Assembly (NCBI RefSeq): GCF_900113015.1 | Contig: NZ_FONV01000016.1 | Coordinates: forward strand, 124,001-188,000 | DNA from: Actinoplanes philippinensis | Lineage (GTDB): Bacteria > Actinomycetota > Actinomycetes > Mycobacteriales > Micromonosporaceae | Direction: 5' to 3' | Length of the DNA stretch: 64,000 nt | Part shown: piece after piece, positions 58,193 through 64,000 of the stretch | Layout of the letters: every line of letters begins with the position of its first letter | Position numbering within the stretch: the stretch's first letter is position 1 | Notes under the pieces: generated by a model | What the model was told of the DNA's origin: nothing | The model's input: the letters and a program-made list of their open reading frames with translations, nothing else | Database searches by the model: none | Made by a program: the position numbers and the translations under genes

Positions 58193-59476
58193 ATGGGGGG
58201 TGTGAGTGCGAACCCGATCACCGACGCTCTGCCCGCCCGAGTGGACCAGCGGCCTGCCGTCACCGTGCTGTCCGGCTTCTCCCCCGGCGCGGTCCACGCC
58301 ACCGCCCAGGCGCTGCTGCTCGCCGAGGACCGGCTCCTGGCGATCCGGCATGACCTGACCGGCATCCGCGACGGCCGGCTCCGGCGTACGGTTCGCTCGG
58401 CCACCGAGCTGATCGAGGACGTCACCACCACGCTGGTGCACGGCTGCGTCTCCTGCACGCTGCGCGAGGACGTGCTGCCGACTCTCGTACGCCTCGCCCG
58501 CACCCGCCCCGGCAGCGACCTGCTGCTGGTCCTGCCGCCCTCGGTGGAGCCTGAGGCGGTGGCGTCCGCCTCCGAGCACTGCGTCGTCGACGGCGCACCG
58601 GTCACCGACGCGGTCCGCTTCGACTCCTACGTGACCGTCGTCGACACCGAGCGCTTCCTCGACGATCTGGCCAGCACCGACGACCTGAGCGACCGCGACT
58701 CGCACGCCGCCGGTGACGACCACCGCGCCGTCGCTGAGGTGGTCGTTCATCAGGTGGAGTTCAGCGACACCGTCGTGCTGTGGAGCCGCCCCGGCGCCGA
58801 CACGCTGGAGCTGAGCCGGGTCGGCGCCCTGGTCCACCGGCTCGCGCCCTGGTCCATTCAGGTGACCGTCGGCACGACCGCACAACTCGACTGCACCGGA
58901 CTCAGCACACTCGTACGTCGTACCGGCCGGCACAACCCACGGCGGCCCGGCATCCTCGGTCTCGCCTTGGAGGGCCGGTCCATCGCCGTGGACGACGCCG
59001 GCTCCGACGTCACCTCGGTCCTGTTCGAGACCCGGCGGCCGTTCCACCCGCAGCGGCTGCACGACGCTCTGGAGGACCTCACCGAGCACGCCCTGCGCGG
59101 GCGGGGACAGCTGTGGATCGCCAGCCAGCCGGACACCGTGCTCGCCTTCGAGTTCGCCGGCGGCGGCGTCAGCCTGGGCACCCTCGGCTACTGGCTCGCC
59201 GCCCTGCCCGCCGAGCGCTGGACCGAGACCAGCGACGAGCGCCGGATCGCCGCGGATCTGTCCTGGGATCCCTACTACGGCGACCGTCGCACCGTGCTCG
59301 CCCTCATCGGCCTGCGCCTCGACCACGCGGCCATCACCGAGCGGCTGAACGCCTGCCTGCTCACCGACGCCGAACTCGCCGACGGCTTCGACGCCTGGCG
59401 CCGCCTGCCCGACCCGTTCGCCGGCTGCTTCCCGCTGACCGACGACAACACCATCACCGAGGAGAACCAACCATGA
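58193..59476 (+). CDS. Mrf-like COG0523-related protein (ribosome-hibernation recruiting factor / metallochaperone-like)
   Basis: About 427 residues. COG0523 relatives are encoded with C-minus ribosomal proteins in actinobacteria, where the mycobacterial one (Mrf) recruits a hibernation factor. The metal-binding CxCC-like motif reads GCVSC near residue 85 ('VHGCVSCTLREDVLPTL'). The usual Walker A GxxGxGKT is missing; the equivalent N-terminal strand reads 'VLSGFSPGAVHATAQALL'. The C-terminal domain ('RPFHPQRLHDALE', 'LWIASQPDTVLAFEFAGG') is typical. Start candidates are ATG 58172 (inside the Zur box), ATG 58193 and GTG 58202. It overlaps the L31 gene by 4 nt. Confidence 0.82.
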   Translation: MGGVSANPITDALPARVDQRPAVTVLSGFSPGAVHATAQALLLAEDRLLAIRHDLTGIRDGRLRRTVRSATELIEDVTTTLVHGCVSCTLREDVLPTLVRLARTRPGSDLLLVLPPSVEPEAVASASEHCVVDGAPVTDAVRFDSYVTVVDTERFLDDLASTDDLSDRDSHAAGDDHRAVAEVVVHQVEFSDTVVLWSRPGADTLELSRVGALVHRLAPWSIQVTVGTTAQLDCTGLSTLVRRTGRHNPRRPGILGLALEGRSIAVDDAGSDVTSVLFETRRPFHPQRLHDALEDLTEHALRGRGQLWIASQPDTVLAFEFAGGGVSLGTLGYWLAALPAERWTETSDERRIAADLSWDPYYGDRRTVLALIGLRLDHAAITERLNACLLTDAELADGFDAWRRLPDPFAGCFPLTDDNTITEENQP

Positions 59477-59724
59477 AACCCGGCATCCACCCCGACTACC
59501 ACCCCGTCGTCTACCGCGACCGCAGCGCCGGCTTCGCCTTCCTCACCCGCTCCACCGCCACCAGCGACAAGACCGTCGAATGGGAGGACGGCAACACCTA
59601 CCCGGTGATCGACGTGGAGATCTCCGCCGCCGGCCACCCGTTCTGGACCGGCAAGAAGCGGCTGCTCGACACCGCCGGCCGAGTGGAGAAGTTCCGCGCC
59701 AAGTACGCCCGCAAAGCCAGGTGA
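59473..59724 (+). CDS. rpmE2: 50S ribosomal protein L31 type B (zinc-independent)
   Basis: An 83-residue bL31 of type B: 'MKPGIHPDYHPVVYRDRSAG' start, 'FLTRSTATSDKTVEWEDG' and 'PFWTGKKRLLDTAGRVEKF'. It lacks the CxxC motif of zinc-binding L31. GGAG precedes the ATG, which overlaps the mrf stop. It ends directly at the stop codon of the convergent ArsR gene. Confidence 0.95.
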   Translation: MKPGIHPDYHPVVYRDRSAGFAFLTRSTATSDKTVEWEDGNTYPVIDVEISAAGHPFWTGKKRLLDTAGRVEKFRAKYARKAR

Positions 59725-60054
59725 TCAACGGTGGGCGGCACCGGACCGCCGCCCACCACCGCCGGTCACGAAATCGAGCAGGTCGTCGATCAGCTTGCCC
59801 GTCGACTCGCTCGGCAGCGCGTAGTAGACCCGCCGGCCCTGACGCCGGCGCTGAACGAGTCCGGCGTCCGCGAGGTGGCGCAGGTGATGCGAGATCGCGG
59901 TCGGATGCGCCGGCACGACCTCGCTCAGCTGCGCCGGGGTGGCCTCGCCGGCGCGCAGCACCATCAGGATGTGCAGGCGGTGCTGGTATGCCATGCCGCG
60001 CAGCACCTGCACCGCCCGGTCGAGATCAGCCGGATCGATCAGGTCGGCGCTCAT
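59725..60054 (-). CDS. ArsR/SmtB-type metalloregulator in the zinc transporter operon
   Basis: A 109-residue winged-helix protein: 'VLRGMAYQHRLHILMVLRAGEATPAQLSEVVPAHPTAISHHLRHLADAGLVQRRRQGRRVYYAL' is the usual HTH and wing. His residues in the recognition region and C-terminus are few, so the metal site is not evident. It is the last gene of the leftward zinc importer operon, with a 4-nt overlap with the permease. Its stop abuts the L31 stop (TGATCA). Confidence 0.85.
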   Translation of the reverse strand: MSADLIDPADLDRAVQVLRGMAYQHRLHILMVLRAGEATPAQLSEVVPAHPTAISHHLRHLADAGLVQRRRQGRRVYYALPSESTGKLIDDLLDFVTGGGGRRSGAAHR

Positions 60055-60884
60055 GCCGGAACCGCCCGCACCCGTGTCCCGCACGCGATCCGGCGAGGCC
60101 GTCGCAATCCCCAGGAGGCGACCAGCACGGCAGTCGCGGCCAGCGAGACACTCGCGCCGGCGGCGATGTTCCACCGGCCGGAGACATAGAGTCCGACCAA
60201 GCCGCTCGCGATGGCGAACGTCACGGCGAGCAGGGTCGCCACCGGCAGGCGGTCCGTCCACAGCCGGGCGGCCGCGGCGGGGGCGACGATCATCGACAGG
60301 GCGAGGATCGTGCCGACGGCCGGAACCACGGTCACCACGACCAGCACGATCGTCAGCAGCAGCACCACGTCCCATCCGCCGGCGCGGACGCCCGATGCGC
60401 GGGCGCCGGCCGGATCGAAGCCCGCGTACAGCAGCGGCCGGGAACACAGCACCAGCACCAGCGCGACCACCGCCAGCACCACGGCCGTCACGACCAGATC
60501 CGGCGCGCTCACCGTGAGGATCGAGCCGACCAGGAACGACGACAGGTCGCGGCTGAATCCGCTCTGCGTGGCCACGAGCGCGGCGCCGAGCGCGAACCCG
60601 CCGGACACCAGCACTCCGGTGGCGGCGGCCGCGTCCTGGCCGCGGCGCCGGGTCAGCGCGGCCACCCCCAGCGCTACGACTGTGCCGGTCACGACGCCGC
60701 CGAGCAGCAGATTCACCCCGATGATCGAGGCCGCCACCACGCCGGGAAAGGTGGCGTGGGTCAGCGCCATCGTGAAGAACGACAGCCGCCGCACCACGAC
60801 GTGCACGCCGATCAGTCCGGTCAGCGCGCCGACGAGGACGACCTCGGCGACGGCCCGGTGCATCACGTCATCCCACCAGTTCAT
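60051..60884 (-). CDS. Metal ABC transporter permease 2 (ZnuB-like)
   Basis: A 277-residue ABC-3 family permease with about eight helices: 'VLVGALTGLIGVHVVVRRLSFFTMALTHATFPGV' contains the family 'LTHATFPG' motif, and 'GTILALSMIVAPAAAARLWTDRL' the conserved late helix. AGAGGAAG precedes the ATG. It overlaps the previous permease gene by 17 nt. Two ABC-3 permeases in one operon suggest a heterodimeric channel, as in AztB-like or 'anchored repeat' importers. Confidence 0.9.
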   Translation of the reverse strand: MNWWDDVMHRAVAEVVLVGALTGLIGVHVVVRRLSFFTMALTHATFPGVVAASIIGVNLLLGGVVTGTVVALGVAALTRRRGQDAAAATGVLVSGGFALGAALVATQSGFSRDLSSFLVGSILTVSAPDLVVTAVVLAVVALVLVLCSRPLLYAGFDPAGARASGVRAGGWDVVLLLTIVLVVVTVVPAVGTILALSMIVAPAAAARLWTDRLPVATLLAVTFAIASGLVGLYVSGRWNIAAGASVSLAATAVLVASWGLRRPRRIACGTRVRAVPA

Positions 60885-61752
60885 GCGGTGACTTCCTCTG
60901 CAAGGCAATCGGCGGTACGCGGCGGCGATCTCGCCACAGCCGTACCGGCAGGAGCAGCAAGTAGGCCAGGACGAGCATCAGCACCACGGCGGAGGCCGAC
61001 GTGAGCGCGATCCCGTAGTGCAGCGACGCGGTCCAGCTCAGCAGGAGCCCGAGGTAGCCGCCGGCGAGGACCAGCCCGGTGCCGATCACGGCCATCGGCA
61101 CGAGCCGGTCGGTGACCATGCGGGCGGCGGCGGCCGGGACGATCAGCAACGCGACGACCAGGATCGTGCCGACCGCGCGGACGGCGGCGACCACGACCAG
61201 CGCGAGCAGGATGTTGAGCCACAGGTCCAGCCGGCCGATGCGCAGTCCGGCGGCTGCGGCCCCGGCCTGGTCGAAGGCACGGAAGATCAGCGCCCGGGCG
61301 CCGATCGCCAGGGCGATCAGGATCACCACGGCCAGGGCGACGGTCTCGGTGATCTGCCGCGGCGTCACGGTCAGCAGGCGGCCGAAGAGAAAGGCGGTCA
61401 GATCGGAGGTGTACGACGTGCGCCGTGACACCAGGACGACGCCGATCGAGAACATCGCGGTGAGCACCACGGCGGTGGCGGCGTCGTCGGTGAGCCGTGC
61501 GGATCGGGTCAGGACGGTCAGCACCACGGCGGTCAGCAGCCCGGCCACCAGCGCCCCGGTGGCCAGGCCGTCCATGCCGCCGGCGACGAACCCGACGACG
61601 ACACCGGGGAACACGGTGTGGGTCAGCGCGTCGGACACGAACGACAGCCGCCGGACGAAGACGAACACGCTGACCGGGCCGCAGATCAGCGCCAGCAGGG
61701 CGATCTCGGTGAGGGCACGGCCCATGAACGGTACGGCGAACGGCTCGATCAC
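60868..61752 (-). CDS. Metal ABC transporter permease 1 (ZnuB-like)
   Basis: A 294-residue ABC-3 family permease: 'PVSVFVFVRRLSFVSDALTHTVFPGVVVGFV', 'SDLTAFLFGRLLTV' and 'GTILVVALLIVPAAAARMVTDRL' are typical. The GTG start overlaps the ATPase stop (GTGA); a longer frame upstream is antiphase to the ATPase gene and is not coding. Confidence 0.9.
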   Translation of the reverse strand: MIEPFAVPFMGRALTEIALLALICGPVSVFVFVRRLSFVSDALTHTVFPGVVVGFVAGGMDGLATGALVAGLLTAVVLTVLTRSARLTDDAATAVVLTAMFSIGVVLVSRRTSYTSDLTAFLFGRLLTVTPRQITETVALAVVILIALAIGARALIFRAFDQAGAAAAGLRIGRLDLWLNILLALVVVAAVRAVGTILVVALLIVPAAAARMVTDRLVPMAVIGTGLVLAGGYLGLLLSWTASLHYGIALTSASAVVLMLVLAYLLLLPVRLWRDRRRVPPIALQRKSPHELVG

Positions 61753-62504
61753 GGCTCGACCAGCACCATCCGGCCGTCGGCCAGATCGATCGCGGACCTG
61801 CCGTACGTCTGCCGCAAGGGTTTTGCCGTGAGGGTCTCGGCGGGGGTGCCCACCGCCCACTGCCGGCCGTTGATCAGACACACCAGATCGGCCAGATCCC
61901 GGGCGACGGCGAGGTCGTGGGTGCTGAGCACCAGCGCGGTCCCGCCGGCGGACAGTTCCCGCAGCACCCGGACGATCGCCTCCTGGCTGACCGCGTCCAC
62001 GCCGTTGAACGGCTCGTCGAGCAGGAGCAGCTTCGGCTGGGCGGCGATCGCGCGGGCGAGCAGCACCCGCTGCCGCTGGCCACCGGAGAGCAGCCCGAAC
62101 CGCACGTCGGCCCGGTCCGCGAGGCCGACCCGGTCCAGGGCCTCGCGGACCGCGGCGCGGTCGGCGGCCCGGGCGGGCCGCCACCACCCGAGTTGCCGGT
62201 AGCGGCCCATCATGACGACCTGCCGGACACTGACCGGGAAGTCAGGGTCCAGATTGCCGGTCTGCGGCACGTACCCGGTCAGCGCCCGGGCACGGGCCGG
62301 TGTGTGGCCGAGGACGGTGGCGCTGCCGTCGAGGATCTCGGCGAGACCGAGGACGGATTTGATGAGGGTGGACTTGCCGGCGCCGTTGGGGCCGACCAGG
62401 GCGAGCCGCTGCCCCGGCCTGAGTTCGAGGTCGACGCCGGTGACCACGGGGGTGCCCGAATAGCCCACGCTGACTCCGTCCAGGCGCAGGGCGGCGGTCG
62501 TCAT
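61749..62504 (-). CDS. Zinc/manganese ABC transporter ATPase (ZnuC-like)
   Basis: A 251-residue ATPase: Walker A GPNGAGKST, 'GYVPQTGNLDPDFPVSVRQVVMMGRY' (a ZnuC/MntB-type Q-loop region), signature LSGGQRQR, Walker B 'LLLLDEPFNGVD' and H-loop 'STHDLAVA'. The ATG lies one base from the binding-protein stop. Confidence 0.93.
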   Translation of the reverse strand: MTTAALRLDGVSVGYSGTPVVTGVDLELRPGQRLALVGPNGAGKSTLIKSVLGLAEILDGSATVLGHTPARARALTGYVPQTGNLDPDFPVSVRQVVMMGRYRQLGWWRPARAADRAAVREALDRVGLADRADVRFGLLSGGQRQRVLLARAIAAQPKLLLLDEPFNGVDAVSQEAIVRVLRELSAGGTALVLSTHDLAVARDLADLVCLINGRQWAVGTPAETLTAKPLRQTYGRSAIDLADGRMVLVEP

Positions 62505-62505
62505 G

Positions 62506-63501
62506 TCAGCCGGCCAGCGCGTCGACGATGACCCGCGTGTTGTGCCGCTCGGCGCCGAGGTAGGTGCCCTCCGGCGAGCCGGGCGCGCCGAGGCTGTCGC
62601 CGAACAGCGCGTCCTCACCGGCGACGACCTTGACGCCGGCCTGCTGCGCGATGGCCTCGGCGGTCTTCGGCGGCAGTGAGCTCTCCGCGAAGATCGCTGT
62701 GGTGCCGGTCGCCTTGATCTTTGCGACGAGGTCGGTCAGCTGCTTGCCCGACAGTTCGGCGGATGTGTCGAGGCTGGGGATGACCGAGCCGACGAACTCC
62801 AGCTCGTAGCGCGCGATGTAGTAGCCGAACGCGTCGTGGTTGGTGACCAGCTTGCGGTCGGCCTTCGGGATCTTCGCCCAGGCGGCGGCGTTGTCGCTGT
62901 CGAGCTTGTCGAGTTCGGCGGTGTAGGCGGCGAGGTTCTCGGCGAACGCGCCGGCCTTGGCCGGCTCGGCGGCGGCGAGGCCCTTCTGGATGTTCGCCAC
63001 CATGATCTTGGCGTTGCGCGGGTCGTGCCAGATGTGCGGGTCGTGTTCCTCCTCGCCCGCGTGCTGCTCGCCTTCTCCCTCGGCGTGCTCACCCTCCTCT
63101 TCCTCGTGGTGGCCGCCTTCGCGCAGGGTGACGCCCTGGCTGGAGTCGACGACCGTGCCCTTGAACCCGGCCGATTCGATGGTGCGGTCGAGCCATTCCT
63201 CGAGACCGACACCGTTCTTGACGACCAGCTCGGCGGTCGCGATGGCTTGCAGGTCGGCGGGCGTGGGCTCGTAGTCGTGCGGGTCGACGTTGGGTTTGAT
63301 GATCTGGGTGACGGCGACGTCGGCGCCACCGATGTTGCGGACGAAGTCGGCGACCTCCGGCGTGGTGGCCACGACGGCGAGCTTGGGGCCGCTCGCCGTC
63401 GAGGAGGCGCCGGTCTCGGGGGTGCCGGAACCGCAGGCGGCCATGAGGGTGGTGGCTGCGGCGATGCCGGCGGTCCAGATCAGACGGTGGGCGTACTTCA
63501 T
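62506..63501 (-). CDS. Zinc ABC transporter substrate-binding lipoprotein (ZnuA-like)
   Basis: A 331-residue cluster A-I binding protein. The signal peptide has lipobox LMAAC (Cys 23). The metal ligands appear as His 75 in 'VDPHDYEPTP', His 156 and His 159 near 'DPHIWHDP', and later His in 'VTNHDAFGYYIARY'. A His/Glu-rich loop spans about residues 129-154, the feature that marks zinc-binding ZnuA proteins. The ATG reading MKYAHRL was chosen because the basic residues precede the hydrophobic core. It is the first gene of the zinc importer operon, with a Zur-box-like site just upstream. Confidence 0.93.
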   Translation of the reverse strand: MKYAHRLIWTAGIAAATTLMAACGSGTPETGASSTASGPKLAVVATTPEVADFVRNIGGADVAVTQIIKPNVDPHDYEPTPADLQAIATAELVVKNGVGLEEWLDRTIESAGFKGTVVDSSQGVTLREGGHHEEEEGEHAEGEGEQHAGEEEHDPHIWHDPRNAKIMVANIQKGLAAAEPAKAGAFAENLAAYTAELDKLDSDNAAAWAKIPKADRKLVTNHDAFGYYIARYELEFVGSVIPSLDTSAELSGKQLTDLVAKIKATGTTAIFAESSLPPKTAEAIAQQAGVKVVAGEDALFGDSLGAPGSPEGTYLGAERHNTRVIVDALAG

Positions 63502-63530
63502 CGATTCCACTCCTGTCACTGAGGAGTGGA

Positions 63531-63547
63531 ACGATAATCATTCTCAT
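63531..63547. promoter_or_regulatory. Zur-box-like site before the zinc importer operon
   Basis: Read leftward, ATGAGAATGATTATCGT contains the core TGAGAATGATTATCG, a near match to the Zur-box palindrome TGAAAATnATTTTCA. It lies 30 bp upstream of the znuA-like start. Confidence 0.75.
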
Positions 63548-63666
63548 AAACTATCGTCTAATGGCAAGGTGACGATGTATTGAAGTCACCCACCCGGCGC
63601 AGCCCCGGCATGGCGAGTCAGGCCGCGCGCCGCCCTTCGAGCCGCTCCGACCGGCTCACCTGAAGA

Positions 63667-63687
63667 TGAAAATCGATATCGTGTTCA
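63667..63687. promoter_or_regulatory. 21-bp dyad 1 upstream of the anchored protein
   Basis: TGAAAATCGA and ATCGTGTTCA are the outer parts of a 21-bp partial dyad with one central T (TGAA at one end, TTCA at the other). It resembles an extended Zur box and shares length and ends with the site at 63739. Confidence 0.55.
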
Positions 63688-63738
63688 TCGCCACCGGATC
63701 CCTACGCGACATCCACTCGGGACCTGCTAGTGTCCCGA

Positions 63739-63759
63739 TGAAAACGAGATTCGTTTTCA
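63739..63759. promoter_or_regulatory. 21-bp dyad 2 upstream of the anchored protein
   Basis: TGAAAACG (63739-63746) and CGTTTTCA (63752-63759) are perfect 8-bp inverted arms with a 5-nt spacer (AGATT). It lies 25 bp before the GTG start at 63785 and is probably a Zur operator. Confidence 0.7.
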
Positions 63760-63784
63760 TTAATTTCGCGGAAGGAGACGATGC

Positions 63785-64000
63785 GTGAAGAGACCCTCCA
63801 CAGGGGTCGCGTTCAGCCTCGCCGGCCTCGTCCTGGCAACGGCCGTCCTGTTCGGCCCCACTCCCGCACTGGCCGCCGACCAGGTGGTGCTGTCCCAGGG
63901 GCACACCGATGCCGTCGACGTGCGCTATGAGGGTGGCCAGCTGCGCCTCAAGGTCAAGGACGACACGGTGAGCCCCGCGGTGGTACGCGACCCGGCCGAC
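63785..64000 (+). CDS. Choice-of-anchor M (actinobacterial surface-anchored) protein, 5' part
   Basis: The first 72 residues are visible: a basic start MKRPSTG, hydrophobic core 'FSLAGLVLATAVLFGP', cleavage likely after ALA, then 'VVLSQGHTDAVDVRYEGGQLRLKVKDD', matching the start of the choice-of-anchor M / surface-anchored repeat domain. Such proteins are usually encoded with zinc-type 'anchored repeat' ABC importers. The GTG has AAGGAG seven bases upstream. The gene continues beyond the window. The two 21-bp dyads upstream suggest zinc-responsive control. Confidence 0.75.
   Translation, partial: MKRPSTGVAFSLAGLVLATAVLFGPTPALAADQVVLSQGHTDAVDVRYEGGQLRLKVKDDTVSPAVVRDPAD

Noticed and set aside
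63656..63904. An 82-codon minus-strand frame at the window end
   Set aside because: It is antisense to the signal peptide of the anchored protein and spans the regulatory dyads; no domain.
1..64000. CRISPR array or tRNA/rRNA genes
   Set aside because: No regularly spaced repeats with spacers and no cloverleaf or rRNA core sequences were recognised by reading; a dedicated scan could still find a short tRNA.

Overview
The window is very GC-rich, with strong G/C bias at third codon positions, many GTG starts and ATGA/GTGA stop-start overlaps. It carries actinobacterial families: an MmyB-type regulator fragment, zinc-independent ribosomal protein paralogues with an Mrf-type protein, and a choice-of-anchor M surface protein. 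I infer a filamentous actinomycete chromosome, most likely Micromonosporaceae (Actinoplanes-like); the genus is a guess. No rRNA, tRNA or CRISPR array was recognised.

Positions 1-24,435 hold an ordinary chromosomal arm. After the tail of an MFS transporter and a YbdK-type carboxylate-amine ligase comes a large, probably organosulfur-acquisition, locus. A leftward set encodes an alpha/beta-hydrolase, a ketopantoate-reductase-like/rhodanese fusion and a GlcD-like FAD oxidase, followed by a separately promoted flavin reductase. A LysR regulator is divergent. A rightward set encodes two SsuD-like LLM monooxygenases, an SfnB-like acyl-CoA-dehydrogenase homologue, a five-part peptide/nickel-type ABC importer, a heterodimeric ABC exporter and a third LLM enzyme. 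Next come an ArsR regulator, a crotonase and a fourth LLM enzyme. A dyad CCTA-N9-TAGG stands in front of both the flavin reductase and the monooxygenase operon, suggesting that reductase and monooxygenases are induced together.

Positions 24,436-39,000 are a patchwork. They include a decayed ISL3 transposase, an SDR enzyme, MmyB and DNA-ligase fragments, a tectonin-like repeat protein with a lipoprotein, and an ECF sigma/anti-sigma/ABC-2 cassette with two near-identical promoters. An IS110 and an intact ISL3 element with terminal inverted repeats follow, then a DUF4240-type gene.

The most striking structure spans 39,732-52,642. An ATP-dependent DNA ligase gene is split into an N-terminal piece (39,076-39,732) and a C-terminal piece (52,641-53,018) on the same strand, and the pieces join within one codon. 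Between them is a 12.9-kb Tn554-like transposon with a tnpA-tnpB-tnpC recombinase module. Its cargo is a double AAA+ (CbxX-type) ATPase, a divergent unknown gene that may have a nuclease-like fold, and a second ATP-dependent DNA ligase, itself split by an IS5 element with 4-bp CTAG repeats. A second, truncated recombinase/HTH pair lies beside the target ligase, so DNA ligases adjoin both recombinase modules.

Positions 55,458-57,000 hold small secreted or membrane proteins. From 57,463 to the end lies a zinc-limitation regulon. It contains Zur-box-like sites, zinc-independent S14/L33/L28 and L31 paralogues, an Mrf-like COG0523 relative, a ZnuABC-type importer with two permeases and an ArsR regulator, and the start of a surface-anchored protein that typically accompanies such importers.
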